In this document: positions 26,215 to 35,239 of the stretch, piece by piece
Numbering within the stretch: the first letter of the stretch is position 1
Layout: every line of letters begins with the position of its first letter
NCBI RefSeq assembly: GCF_003626695.1
Contig: NZ_RBAH01000026.1
Coordinates: 1-64,000, forward strand
DNA from: Paenibacillus ginsengarvi
GTDB lineage: Bacteria > Bacillota > Bacilli > Paenibacillales > NBRC-103111
Direction: 5' to 3'
DNA: 64,000 nt
Notes under the pieces: model-generated
Told to the model about the DNA's origin: nothing
The model's input: only the letters and a program-made list of their open reading frames with translations
Databases searched by the model: none
Made by a program: the position numbers and the translations under genes

Positions 26215-27176
26215 AAGAGTCCTCCTGCCGCCAAATAACTTACGCCGTAACAAATCCGGATCGTGAGCAAAATATCGTCCCGGCGCCGTTCGCGCAGCGG
26301 CCAGCCCATTCGGGCCCGGTCGCTGACGACCTCGCCGTAACGGTTCAAGCCGCCAAGCTCGATGCCGATGGCTCCCGCCGTCGCCGATTCGGGAATGCCG
26401 CTGTTCGGACTCGGATGCAGCGAGGCGAAGCGGAATATCGCCCGGACCGCTCTTTTCGCGCTGAGTCCTCGTCCGAATAAGCAAACGATCACGATCATAA
26501 GCCCGGTCAGCCTTGCCGGAATGTAGTTCAGCACATCGTCGAGACGGGCGGAGGCCCATCCGAAATGCCGGTATTTGTCGTTTTTGTACCCGACCATCGA
26601 GTCGAGCGTATTCGCCGCCCGGTACAGTATCGCCAGCGGCGCTCCTCCGAGCAGCGCGAACACGATCGGCGATACGAACGCATCGACCGTATTTTCCGCC
26701 ACCGTTTCGACCGTGGCCCGGACAATTTCCGGCTCGTCGAGACTTTCCGTATCTCGGCCGACGATGTAGCCGACATATTTGCGCGCATCCAGCAAATGAC
26801 CTTCGGCCAGCGGACGGTAAACGAGCATCGCCGCATCCCTCAGCCCTTTGACGGCAAGCGTGGTCGAGATGAACCAAATATTCGCTGCGTAACCGAGCCA
26901 CGGGTGCACCCACCGGCAGACTAGCAAGATCGCGAGCATAACGGAAAAAGCCGCCCCTATCGTAAGGACGGTGAGCATAACACCCGTCAGCTTGATGCGC
27001 ACCGGGGAGCGCGCCGCAGCCGTTTCCCCTCGCCGGAGCAGCTTTTCCAGCCGCTTGATGAGCCGCCCGATCCATATGACCGGATGAGTCGGCCAGCGCG
27101 GATCGCCGACGATCCAATCGACGGCGATGGCGGCCAGCGCCATCCACGCCGTTTCTTGCAGGCTATACAGCAACAA
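26187..27176 (-). CDS. cbiB: Adenosylcobinamide-phosphate synthase
   Basis: About 329 aa, membrane protein with hydrophobic segments and the family motifs DWIVGDPRWPTHPV, ATVETVAENTVDAFVSPIVF in pieces, and PNSGIPESATAGAIGIEL. It attaches aminopropanol (phosphate) made by CobD to adenosylcobyric acid. The start is taken as TTG at 27176 because GGGGAGG lies 10 bases upstream; the frame is open a little further. It overlaps cobS, implying coupled translation. Confidence 0.93.
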   Translation of the reverse strand: MLLYSLQETAWMALAAIAVDWIVGDPRWPTHPVIWIGRLIKRLEKLLRRGETAAARSPVRIKLTGVMLTVLTIGAAFSVMLAILLVCRWVHPWLGYAANIWFISTTLAVKGLRDAAMLVYRPLAEGHLLDARKYVGYIVGRDTESLDEPEIVRATVETVAENTVDAFVSPIVFALLGGAPLAILYRAANTLDSMVGYKNDKYRHFGWASARLDDVLNYIPARLTGLMIVIVCLFGRGLSAKRAVRAIFRFASLHPSPNSGIPESATAGAIGIELGGLNRYGEVVSDRARMGWPLRERRRDDILLTIRICYGVSYLAAGGLLCAIFALVW

Positions 27177-27287
27177 CCACGTTTCCCCTCCCCTGCGGCA
27201 GCGCCCTGCCCAAGGCAAGGCAAATCTTAGCCAGGCTAATTGTATATGTTAAGAAGGATTGCGAAATCCCGTATGTGTGACCGTTAG

Positions 27288-27845
27288 CTACTCGAACCGA
27301 AACGCCAGCCGTTTCAGCTCGACCGGGATGCCGCTTGTCACGAGAAACACCTCGCCGCACGTTTGCGCGATGCGTTGGTTCATCCGTCCCGCCAAGTCGC
27401 GGTACACCCGGCCCAGCTTGTACTCGGGCACGATGCCGCTGCCGACCTCGTTCGTGACGAGCAGCACATCCCCCTCGTAGCTGCGAACCGCTTCGGCGAG
27501 CTTTTCGATTTGTGCGCTCACGCGCTCTTCCATATCCGGCTCCTGCTCGTAGCGAAGCACCCAGTTGGAGAGCCATAAGGTCAAGCAGTCGATCAGCACC
27601 GCTTCGCCCGGCTCCGGCTTATGGCCGTTCAGCCAGTCCGCGATATGGAGCGGTTCCTCCACCGTTGTCCAGGGAAACCCCGATTCGTCCCGCCGCTGTT
27701 TGTGCAAAGCGAGCCGGGCCGCCATTTCGTCGTCAAACGGCTGCGCACTGGCGATATAAACGCCGCGGCGGCCGAGATGAATCGCGTATCGTTCCGCAAA
27801 CGAGCTTTTCCCGCTTCTGGCGCCACCGGTTAACAAGATCCGCAT
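27288..27845 (-). CDS. cobU: Adenosylcobinamide kinase / guanylyltransferase
   Basis: 185 aa, the usual CobU length. P-loop GGARSGKS at residues 7-14, then YIASAQPFDDEM and VTNEVGSGIVPEYKLGRVYRD in pieces, which carry the guanylylation site region. The enzyme phosphorylates adenosylcobinamide and transfers GMP to it. ATG at 27845 has GGAAGGGAG upstream. It lies between cobT (41 bp) and cbiB (111 bp). Confidence 0.95.
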   Translation of the reverse strand: MRILLTGGARSGKSSFAERYAIHLGRRGVYIASAQPFDDEMAARLALHKQRRDESGFPWTTVEEPLHIADWLNGHKPEPGEAVLIDCLTLWLSNWVLRYEQEPDMEERVSAQIEKLAEAVRSYEGDVLLVTNEVGSGIVPEYKLGRVYRDLAGRMNQRIAQTCGEVFLVTSGIPVELKRLAFRFE

Positions 27846-27886
27846 GTCGTCGCTCCCTTCCGGGTGTGGATTCGTATTCCGTTTCC

Positions 27887-28957
27887 CTACTCCGTTTCCT
27901 TCCCGGACACGCCCGCGCTCTCGAACGTCGCCATCTCGTTCATCAGCTTCATGGAAGCCTCCACGATCGGGAACGTCATGACCGCTCCGGTCCCTTCGCC
28001 GAGGCGCATGTCCATTTGCAAAATCGGCCTTAGCCCGAGATGTTCCATCAGCAGCCGGTGCCCCCGCTCGTGGGACAAATGCGACGGCAGCATGAAGCCT
28101 TTCGCGACCGGAGCGATACGCGAAGCGACCAGCGCCGCTACGGACGATATAAAGCCGTCCACGACAACCGGACAGCGGTTCGCCGCTGCTCCGAGAATGA
28201 CGCCGACAAGGCCGGCTATTTCGTACCCGCCAACTTTCGCCAGCACGTCCAGCGGATCGTCCGCATCCGGACGATTAACGCGCAGCGCCCGGCCGATGAC
28301 GTCCCGCTTGCGGCGGAGCGTCTCGTCGCCGATGCCCGTCCCACGGCCGACGGCCGATTCGATGTCCGCACCGGTCAGCGCCGTCAGCAGCGCCGAGCTC
28401 GGCGTCGTGTTGCCGATGCCCATCTCGCCCGTGGCGAACAGCCGGTACCCGCGGTCGACCAAGCTTTCCACCGTTTCGATGCCGATTCCGATCGCTTGCA
28501 CCGCTTCTTCGCGTGTCATAGCCGGTCCGACCGCGATGTTGCCCGTCCCTCTTCCGACCTTCCGCACGAGCAGATCCGGATGCCCGATATCGCTGTTCAC
28601 TCCGATGTCGACACATACGACGTCAGCGCCAACATGTCTCGCCAGCACGTTTACCGCCGCCCCGCCGTTCAAAAAGTTAAGCACCATCTGCGGGGTTACT
28701 TCGGCCGGAAACGCGCTGACCCCTTCCTCGCAAACGCCATGATCTCCCGCCATAACGACAACCGCCTTGCGGGACAGATCGGGATTCAAAACGCCGGTAA
28801 TGCCGGCGATTTGCCGCGCAATCTCCTCCAGCCGGCCCAGGCTGCCCGGCGGCTTCGTTAACCGATCGATTTGCCGCTCGGCGTTTTGCATCGCTAATTC
28901 GTCAAGTCCGGCAATGCGCCGGAGCGTCTGTTCCAGTCTCGATTGTTCGATTTCCAT
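27887..28957 (-). CDS. cobT: Nicotinate-nucleotide--dimethylbenzimidazole phosphoribosyltransferase
   Basis: 356 aa. LTKPPGSLGRLEEIA, VMAGDHGVCEEGVSAFP and TGEMGIGNTTPSSALL are CobT hallmarks; the C-terminal catalytic Glu region is in RLGEGTGAVMTF. It makes alpha-ribazole phosphate from nicotinate mononucleotide and dimethylbenzimidazole (or another lower ligand). ATG at 28957 is chosen over the GTG five codons earlier because GGAGG lies 8 bases upstream of it. Confidence 0.96.
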   Translation of the reverse strand: MEIEQSRLEQTLRRIAGLDELAMQNAERQIDRLTKPPGSLGRLEEIARQIAGITGVLNPDLSRKAVVVMAGDHGVCEEGVSAFPAEVTPQMVLNFLNGGAAVNVLARHVGADVVCVDIGVNSDIGHPDLLVRKVGRGTGNIAVGPAMTREEAVQAIGIGIETVESLVDRGYRLFATGEMGIGNTTPSSALLTALTGADIESAVGRGTGIGDETLRRKRDVIGRALRVNRPDADDPLDVLAKVGGYEIAGLVGVILGAAANRCPVVVDGFISSVAALVASRIAPVAKGFMLPSHLSHERGHRLLMEHLGLRPILQMDMRLGEGTGAVMTFPIVEASMKLMNEMATFESAGVSGKETE

Positions 28958-29109
28958 GCTGCATTCCTCCACTCGACTATTTTACTACGAAAAGGGGCAC
29001 GCGTCTCCCGCCATCCATTCCATCCCGCAAGGCCGCTTCAGAGGCGATGCCCAGCCGCCTTTACCATCTTGACCGTCCTCCATCTGCCCCACTCCTGCGA
29101 AAGCTCCGA

Positions 29110-29937
29110 CTAAACGTTCGCCTTCTCAGCCAGGCTGACCGCTTCCTCTCTCAGCGAAAGAGCTGCCCCCGGCTGCAGCAGCAGTTGAGGAGCGCCCGTC
29201 ACCGGATGCGCCGTCACGATCGGCTCCGTTTCGTATACTTCCAAAATGAGCTCGCGATCGAGCACCTCCCACGGGGTGCCGAGCCGCGCAATCCGCCCGC
29301 GATGGATGAGCAGCAGCCGGTCGCAATACTGCGCCGCCAAATTCAGATCGTGCAGAACGGCCACGACGGTGAGCTTCTGCTCTTCCTGCCAGCGGCGAAC
29401 CGTATCCATCATCTGCATCTGGTAGCCGATATCGAGATACGTCGTCGGCTCGTCCAGCAGCAGCAGCCTTGGCTGCTGCGCCATGACTTTGCCGAGCGCC
29501 ACGCGCTGCCGTTCGCCGCCGCTCAGATGCTCGAGCGTCCGCTCCGCGAACGGCGTCAGACGCAGCTCGGCCAAGATGTCGTCGATCAAGCCGGAGCTGT
29601 CTTCAGGCTCGTCGCCGAGCCAATTTTGAAACGGATACCGCCCCATCTCCAGCACCTCACGCACCGTAAAACCGACCGGCGGCAGAGCGTCCTGCTGGAG
29701 AACGGCGAGCCACTTGGCGAGCTCCTTGCGGGGATAAGCCCGGATCGGCTTTCCGCCGAGACGAATATCGCCGGAATCGGCGTGCTCCACGCCGGACAAC
29801 ATTTTCAGCAGCGTCGATTTGCCGCTTCCGTTCGGCCCGATAATGCCCAGCGTTTCGCCCTCGCTTGCGGAGAACGAAATCTCGTTCAGCACGCTTTTGG
29901 CGTCGAATGATTTCGACAAGCCGCTCACTTCGATCAT
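29110..29937 (-). CDS. btuD: Corrinoid ABC importer ATPase
   Basis: 275 aa. Walker A GPNGSGKST, Q-loop LQQDALPP, signature LSGGERQR, Walker B RLLLLDEPT and switch His in VLHDLNLA are all intact. It powers the FecCD-type permease encoded 4 bp upstream. The family also serves siderophores and heme; the riboswitch and cob genes make corrinoid the likely substrate. About 150 bp separate it from cobT, with no clear promoter or terminator in the gap. Confidence 0.92.
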   Translation of the reverse strand: MIEVSGLSKSFDAKSVLNEISFSASEGETLGIIGPNGSGKSTLLKMLSGVEHADSGDIRLGGKPIRAYPRKELAKWLAVLQQDALPPVGFTVREVLEMGRYPFQNWLGDEPEDSSGLIDDILAELRLTPFAERTLEHLSGGERQRVALGKVMAQQPRLLLLDEPTTYLDIGYQMQMMDTVRRWQEEQKLTVVAVLHDLNLAAQYCDRLLLIHRGRIARLGTPWEVLDRELILEVYETEPIVTAHPVTGAPQLLLQPGAALSLREEAVSLAEKANV

Positions 29938-29941
29938 ACGA

Positions 29942-30982
29942 TCAACCTTTCAGCGTTTTCTTTTGTCTCGATAACAAATAGGCAAAAAACGGCGCGCCCA
30001 AAAACGCGGTAACGACGCCGAGCGGAATTTCCGTCGGACTGAGCACCATGCGTGCCAGCGTATCGGCCCAGAGCACGTAGATGCCGCCGAACAAAACCGA
30101 CAGCGGTATAATGAGGCGATAGTCGGGACCGACCATCAGCCGTACCAAATGAGGCGTAATAAGTCCGACAAAGCCGATGACCCCGCACACCGAAACCGCG
30201 GCGGCGGTTAATATCGTCGAAACGAGCAGGACGACCCACTTCGTCCGGTCTACACGCACGCCAAGGTGCGCAGCATGTCTCTCGCCGAGCGCAAACAGAT
30301 TAAGCGGACGGCCATAAGCGATCAGCACCGCCGCGCCCACGAGGAGATACGGCAGAATCACCGTCGTGTAGGACCAACCCCGCAGCGACAAACTGCCCAT
30401 CAGCCAAAACAAAATTTCGTTTACGACTTTGCTCGAGTTGAGCGCTACCATAAACGATACGATCGCACTTAAAAAGGAAGAAACGACGACGCCGGACAAA
30501 ATGACCGTCTCCGTGCGAAACTTGCCTTGAACGCCGGCCAGCCGGAACACGACCCATAGCGTGCCTAGACCTGTCAAAAAAGCGACGACCGGAATCGACC
30601 ACATGCCGAACAACGCATAGTGAAGCCCGAACAGGATGAGGAAGGCGGCGCCGACCGACGATCCCGAAGCGACGCCGAGCGTGTACGGATCGGCCAGCGG
30701 ATTGCGCAGCACGCCCTGGAAGCCCGCGCCGGATACGGACAAAGCCCCTCCAATCAGCACCGCCAGCACGATGCGCGGCAGGCGCACCTTCATTATGATC
30801 TGCTCCGTGGACTGCGGCCACGTTACCGGTACGGAATCCCCGACGAAAGGCAGCAGCTTCAGCAGCACTCCCCATACGTGCGGAATCGGAATATGCGCCG
30901 ATCCGAGCGACAAACTGACGACGACGGATAGAAGAAGGAGCAGCAACCCTGCTGCTCCCCATAAAAAGAGCCTTCGTTTCAT
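29942..30982 (-). CDS. btuC: Corrinoid ABC importer permease (FecCD family)
   Basis: 346 aa with about ten hydrophobic segments. RLPRIVLAVLIGGALSVSG, then RNPLADPYTLGVASGSSVGA, and the ATPase-contact region GVIGFVGLITPHLVR match BtuC/FhuB-type permeases. ATG at 30982 shares its A with the TAA of btuF (TAATG), implying translational coupling. Confidence 0.93.
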   Translation of the reverse strand: MKRRLFLWGAAGLLLLLLSVVVSLSLGSAHIPIPHVWGVLLKLLPFVGDSVPVTWPQSTEQIIMKVRLPRIVLAVLIGGALSVSGAGFQGVLRNPLADPYTLGVASGSSVGAAFLILFGLHYALFGMWSIPVVAFLTGLGTLWVVFRLAGVQGKFRTETVILSGVVVSSFLSAIVSFMVALNSSKVVNEILFWLMGSLSLRGWSYTTVILPYLLVGAAVLIAYGRPLNLFALGERHAAHLGVRVDRTKWVVLLVSTILTAAAVSVCGVIGFVGLITPHLVRLMVGPDYRLIIPLSVLFGGIYVLWADTLARMVLSPTEIPLGVVTAFLGAPFFAYLLSRQKKTLKG

Positions 30983-31953
30983 TATTTCACCAGCTCCGGA
31001 TAGATCCCTTTGGCCATGTCGAACAGCGCCTTCGTAATTCTCGGACCCGGACGCGACAGCAAATTATCGTCGAGACCGATCACCTTGTTCGATTGAATGG
31101 CGGCGATTTTATCCCAGCCGGAGCGGCCGCGAATCGTTTTCTCCAGATCCGGCACCGCTTTGGCGAAGAAAATGACGTCTGGATTTTGCTGAATGATCTT
31201 TTCTTCGCTGATCTGTTTCCAGCCCTGCAGATCGGACGCTACGTTGATGCCGCCGGCAAGCGAAATCATATCGTCGAGAAATTCGCCCTTGCCTACCGTC
31301 CAGCCCGGGGAAAACTCAATGTACACTTTTTTCTTCTGCTCCGGCTTCAAGCCTTTCAGCGCATCGACAACTGCCTGCTTCTCTTTTTTCATCTGCTCGA
31401 CGATCTTCTCGGCCTGCTCCTGCCTGTCCAAAATACGCCCGAACAGCAATATACGCTCCATCGCTTCATCGATCGTTTTCGGATTCGTCTGGAACAAGTT
31501 CAGCTTCAACTCGTTCAGCTTTTGCACCGACTTCACGTTTAGCGACAGTCCGGCGAAAACGATGTCCGGCGCGGCGGCAATGATCGATTCGGCATTGCCC
31601 TGCAGGTCGCCCATCTTCGGCTTGCTTTTCGCTTCTTCCGGATAATCGTCCAGATTGGATACGCCGACGATTTTGCTGCCGAGTCCGAGTGCGAACAGCA
31701 CCTCCGTCTCCGTCGGCGAGAGCGATACGATGCGCTCCGGCGCCTTCGCGAATGTGAACTCTTTGCCCGAGCTGTCTTTGATCGTGAACGGGTAAGTTGT
31801 GCGTTTGCCCGACTCCGTTCCGGATTTGGCCGTGTCTCCGGCGGAAGACTGCACCTGCGCAGGCTCCTTCACTGCTCCGGTTTTCGTTTGCCCGCACGCC
31901 GATACGGTCAGCGCAATGGCGAAAACGAGCGAAAGCATCCCCAGCTTTTTCAT
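30982..31953 (-). CDS. btuF: Corrinoid-binding lipoprotein of the ABC importer
   Basis: 323 aa. Lipobox LTVSAC with acylated Cys20, then a two-lobed periplasmic-binding fold of the BtuF/FhuD class: ERIVSLSPTETEVLFALG, IVGVSNLDDYPEEA, and a long connecting helix. It binds corrinoid outside the membrane. ATG at 31953 follows GGGGAGGGG. It is the first gene after the cobalamin riboswitch, which supports corrinoid rather than siderophore. Confidence 0.93.
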   Translation of the reverse strand: MKKLGMLSLVFAIALTVSACGQTKTGAVKEPAQVQSSAGDTAKSGTESGKRTTYPFTIKDSSGKEFTFAKAPERIVSLSPTETEVLFALGLGSKIVGVSNLDDYPEEAKSKPKMGDLQGNAESIIAAAPDIVFAGLSLNVKSVQKLNELKLNLFQTNPKTIDEAMERILLFGRILDRQEQAEKIVEQMKKEKQAVVDALKGLKPEQKKKVYIEFSPGWTVGKGEFLDDMISLAGGINVASDLQGWKQISEEKIIQQNPDVIFFAKAVPDLEKTIRGRSGWDKIAAIQSNKVIGLDDNLLSRPGPRITKALFDMAKGIYPELVK

Positions 31954-31973
31954 TTTTTCCCCTCCCCAATGTG

Positions 31974-32072
31974 CCCCAAAAAGTGATGCGAAGCTTCGTA
32001 GCCTAGTCCTATTACTTTTCGGGGACCCCGAGACTTTTACCCCAAAAAGTGATGTGAAGCTTTGCAGCCTTA
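31974..32072. repeat. Tandem direct repeat in the btuF leader
   Basis: A 33-bp unit starting CCCCAAAAAGTGATG occurs at 31974-32006 and 32040-32072, 66 bp apart, with five or six differences. Between them lies the small palindrome CGGGGTCCCCG. Both units sit between the riboswitch terminator and the btuF ribosome site. Confidence 0.75.
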
Positions 32073-32076
32073 AGCC

Positions 32077-32420
32077 AAAAAGCCCCTATCCTCAAGAGGA
32101 CGGGGCAAACACAGCAAATACGGGCAAACGCGCACCGGGCGCGCGCGGTAACTTGATCCCGAATAAGCCGGCTCCTTTTCCTCGAAGGACTCCACATAGG
32201 CTTACCAAAACAGGCAGGTCTCCTGACTCATAGGCGCGCTTCATTGATCAAAAAAGCGCCGCTTTCCCGCCTTCCCGGCCGCTTTTCGCGGTCAGTGGCA
32301 TCATGAGAAAGCTCCTATTTCACAGTGGCGGGACCGTGTCGGATTCGCACCGACTTCCCTTTTAACCCAGGACGCGTTTCGGCATCCGGGCACCTGTTGG
32401 CTATTGAATGGTATTTCATC
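32077..32420 (-). promoter_or_regulatory. Cobalamin riboswitch with terminator
   Basis: Minus-strand leader of the btu-cob operon. It shows the class signatures in order: CAGGTGCC near its 5' end, AAGTCGGTGCGAATCCGAC, CCGCCACTGTGA, GCCACTG, and the B12 box AGTCAGGAGACCTGCCTG (32228-32211). About 105 bases later comes a terminator hairpin GCCCCGTCCTCTTGAGGATAGGGGC plus T run (32106-32077). When adenosylcobalamin is bound the terminator should form, shutting off transport and synthesis genes. Confidence 0.97.
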
Positions 32421-32449
32421 AGAACATTCCAAGTCTGTCTTACGCATCG

Positions 32450-32478
32450 ATTATAGGGGAAATCGGGACCGCTGGCAA
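32450..32478 (-). promoter_or_regulatory. Promoter of the cobalamin operon
   Basis: Minus strand TTGCCA (32478-32473), 17-base spacer, TATAAT (32455-32450), about 45 bases before the riboswitch aptamer. Confidence 0.85.
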
Positions 32479-32576
32479 TAGCTTTCAAATAGGCATTCAA
32501 CCAGCCAAGCCCCAAGCGAGCATCACTGCTCCGAAGCCAATGCCAAGCAGTCCTACCGCAATTGCCACTACATCAA

Positions 32577-32603
32577 GAAAGCCCGGTTCGAGGAAACCGG
32601 GCC
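32577..32603 (-). terminator. Terminator after the GyrI-like gene
   Basis: Minus strand GCCCGGTTTCCTCGAACCGGGC hairpin followed by TTTCTT, about 90 bp beyond the stop at 32688. It closes the sigma factor cassette. Confidence 0.75.
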
Positions 32604-32687
32604 ATATTACTGTTTCGAAACAAATTCACGATTTTTGTAAATCATCATGGCGAAGTATCCATTCGTTCTCCTTCCGCCAAAGCGAGC

Positions 32688-33197
32688 TTATTTGGCGCGA
32701 ATCGGGAAATACACGTCGATCTCGGAGTTCGGGTCGTTCGGACTCGTGTAACGCTGATCGTAAAACTCGAACTCGTATTTGCCGGTACGCGTCCCACCGT
32801 CGTATTCGTAAGCATTCTCCCGCAGCCAGCTTCCCCAAAAATGCTTATACACGTCATTGATGCTATCGAGCGGTCCGCGCATCGTCAGCACGATATACCG
32901 GGCGGCCGGAACCTCGATGCGCTCCATGCCCTCAGGGACCTCGCATTCCCCGGTAATCTGCACACCGGCCGTATAATCAAATGGCGCGCCCATACCGCTA
33001 TCCGGTTTTTGCAGCATCAATCCGTAGCTGCGCCAGCCGAGCTGATTCTGAATTTCCTGCATTCGCATGCCGAACCGTCCCCATAGCGCCGCAATCGCAT
33101 TTTCCGACGGAGGCTTGCAGGAATCGGGCTGGATCGTTTCCGTCATCCCGATGACGGTAAAAGCCGGTTTCTCAACGATTTTCGTTTCAATAATCAT
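32688..33197 (-). CDS. GyrI-like / AraC effector-binding domain protein
   Basis: 169 aa. Begins IIETKIVEKPAFTVIGM and continues through YTAGVQITGECEVPEGMERI to a last strand DVYFPI, the layout of the stand-alone effector-binding (GyrI/SOUL-like) fold that binds small aromatic or cationic ligands. No DNA-binding part. ATG at 33197; GAGGGGAG lies about 13 bases upstream, rather far. It is the last gene of a three-gene unit with a sigma factor and an unknown protein, 37 bp after the latter, and may sense a signal for it. Confidence 0.85.
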   Translation of the reverse strand: MIIETKIVEKPAFTVIGMTETIQPDSCKPPSENAIAALWGRFGMRMQEIQNQLGWRSYGLMLQKPDSGMGAPFDYTAGVQITGECEVPEGMERIEVPAARYIVLTMRGPLDSINDVYKHFWGSWLRENAYEYDGGTRTGKYEFEFYDQRYTSPNDPNSEIDVYFPIRAK

Positions 33198-33234
33198 GGA
33201 ACTGCACACTCCCCTCGTTCGATACTTTTGCCCG

Positions 33235-34236
33235 TTAATGAATCCACTGTTCGGACCAATACCCCTTCATAAAACCGAGCAGCCGCTCCAGCACGTCCAC
33301 GCCAGACGTCTCTGACTCCTTGGCGGTCCGCAATAGGCATACCGCGCGTTCGGCCGTTTCCGGATCACCGGGTTGTCCGCCTTGGGGAAACGGGAACATC
33401 TCCCTAAGCTCGGCCAATGCTGAAGCGGTTCTGTCGTAGTGCGCCGCCGCTTCGGCCGCCATCTTGCGCACCGTCCGCTCCACAACGTTCGTGCCGTCCC
33501 ACCGGACGACGAGCTCGCGCAAAAACTGCGCGGCATATTCGCGGGCATCGCTAATGACGGCCGTGTTGTAGGCGTTGCCGAACGGATCGGCCTCCAGGCG
33601 CTCCATACAGGCGATCCACGCGTCGTAGCCCGCCAGACCGATCTGGTACTTGCCCTGAAACACATGCTGCCACTCCCGCCCCCGGGCATGATCGACGATC
33701 ATGTCGAGCGCCATCCGCAGCGTTTCGTATTTCGAATGCGGCAAGCTTTCGGCAATCGTCGTCACCCATAACATGTTCCGCTTTTCGACGAAATCTTCGT
33801 ACAACAAGGTCCCTTCCTTGGAAACGTCCTTGGCGTGAAAAAGCCGCCCTTCATCGTCGTAGCCGTATAAAAGCCCGAATTCCGGGATGAACAAATCAAA
33901 CGAGATCGCCGGGATACCCCGGTCGATCGACTGATGAATCAGCTCCATCACTTTCTCCACTTTATCCGGTGAGAACGGCTTCTCCGTATCGGACAGGTTG
34001 CTAATGAACCCTAGGTTGCACAAGTTTCTCCGAATGAGATAACCCCCGGGAAACATCGTCGGTCCGGCTACGTCGATCCGGACCGGATCGATATTGATCC
34101 GGAATGCATGTCCGGTAATTCCCATCACGTCTACGAGCGAGTAATGGCTTTTGTCGGTATAAGCGACCGCGCCGTGAATCGCGGCAGCCGCCGACGTCCA
34201 TGTCCGGGACCAGTCTTTAGCTTTCGTTTCGCTCAT
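33235..34236 (-). CDS. Unknown protein, possibly BtrH/papain-like fold
   Basis: 333 aa. Not firmly recognised. SLVDVMGITGHAFRINID near residue 33 and the later IPEFGLLYGYDDEGRLF resemble the N-terminal domain of BtrH-like proteins (peptidase C39-like fold), but no catalytic Cys-His pair is obvious. The C-terminal 150 residues are helical (AREYAAQFLRELV, VERTVRKMAAEAAAHYDR). No signal peptide or membrane helix. ATG at 34236 has GGAGGTTGAT upstream. It sits 57 bp after a sigma factor gene and before a GyrI-like gene. Confidence 0.6.
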   Translation of the reverse strand: MSETKAKDWSRTWTSAAAAIHGAVAYTDKSHYSLVDVMGITGHAFRINIDPVRIDVAGPTMFPGGYLIRRNLCNLGFISNLSDTEKPFSPDKVEKVMELIHQSIDRGIPAISFDLFIPEFGLLYGYDDEGRLFHAKDVSKEGTLLYEDFVEKRNMLWVTTIAESLPHSKYETLRMALDMIVDHARGREWQHVFQGKYQIGLAGYDAWIACMERLEADPFGNAYNTAVISDAREYAAQFLRELVVRWDGTNVVERTVRKMAAEAAAHYDRTASALAELREMFPFPQGGQPGDPETAERAVCLLRTAKESETSGVDVLERLLGFMKGYWSEQWIH

Positions 34237-34293
34237 TACACATCAACCTCCAGCTTCGGGAACAAGGAACGATAGGAAAGGGGCGCAAGACCG

Positions 34294-35145
34294 CTACAAG
34301 CGAGGAGGGGGCAAAATGTGAACCCGCCTCAGTCCCAGCTCCGCCCGCCGCTGCACGTAGAGACGAATGGAGACGCGGATGCGCTCCTTCTGCACCTTCG
34401 CTTTGGAGCGGGACAACAGGTTGTATACGTTCGCCGTCGTCGTATCGAACAGCGCCGCAATTTCGGCCGGAGACAGCTCGCCGAAAAAGTGCGCTTCGAA
34501 TATTTGCTTCTCCCGTTTGCTCAGGCCGTTCATCAGCATTCGCAAGCTGTCATACAGCTCGCGGCGCAGCATTCCTTTGGCCGGATCGCCGCCATACTCG
34601 GCCTCCTCGGCGGCGGAGCGGGACAGCCGGAACAAAATGTGGTCGATGTCCCCCCAATCCGTCCTGCCGGAGCCGCTCTCCGCTTCGTCCGCACGGGCAT
34701 GCGAACAGGCGAAGCCGGCGAACGGGCGCTCTTTGCCGAACGGGCCGCCGCGGCGCAGCTTCATATACGCCTGATTGCGGATGATCCGCTGCAGCCAGGG
34801 CAGAAACCGGCCGCTGTCGACCAGAGAGCCGAGATGGAGAAACGCCCGAATAAGCGCATCCTGCACGATATCCTCGGCCAGAAAAGCGTCCCGGGTTATC
34901 GTGTTGGCCCAGCCGAACGCCTCGGCGCGATGAGCCCGAACCAGCTCGCCGAACGCTTCCTGATCCCCGCTCCTTGCCCGTTCGACGAGCTCGCGGTCCG
35001 CCTCCTTGCTGCGGTTGCCGGATAAACCTGCCACCGTCGGCGCGATGACGAGCCGCCTGTCCCGCTCCGGACGTTCGTATTCCGGTACAGATTGGCCTAT
35101 CCGCAGCGAGTCCGCCATGCGCTGATATTCCGGCCCCTTTCCCAA
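34294..35145 (-). CDS. ECF-like RNA polymerase sigma factor
   Basis: 283 aa. Region 2 is AFGELVRAHRAEAFGWANT to DIVQDALIRAFLHLGSL; region 4 is LSKREKQIFEAHFFGELSP plus the helix-turn-helix EIAALFDTTTANVYNLLSRS. A 60-residue N-terminal extension and a long linker make it larger than a typical ECF factor (about 180 aa). TTG at 35145 was chosen from AGGAGG 8 bases upstream. No anti-sigma membrane protein is adjacent; the two following genes may carry that role, which is inference. Confidence 0.85.
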   Translation of the reverse strand: MGKGPEYQRMADSLRIGQSVPEYERPERDRRLVIAPTVAGLSGNRSKEADRELVERARSGDQEAFGELVRAHRAEAFGWANTITRDAFLAEDIVQDALIRAFLHLGSLVDSGRFLPWLQRIIRNQAYMKLRRGGPFGKERPFAGFACSHARADEAESGSGRTDWGDIDHILFRLSRSAAEEAEYGGDPAKGMLRRELYDSLRMLMNGLSKREKQIFEAHFFGELSPAEIAALFDTTTANVYNLLSRSKAKVQKERIRVSIRLYVQRRAELGLRRVHILPPPRL

Positions 35146-35239
35146 AATGACAGCCTCCTCTTCCTCTTACTAGCCAGATGCCCGTATATGCGAAAATCTA
35201 TCATGTTCATTCCAAACTTTTTGGACGCAAGTCCCCAAG

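Noticed and set aside
32490-32580. Short minus-strand reading with a hydrophobic helix (VAIAVGLLGIGFGAVMLAWG)
   Set aside because: No ATG and no ribosome site; overlaps the terminator of the GyrI-like gene. Could be a relic of a small membrane protein but cannot be supported.
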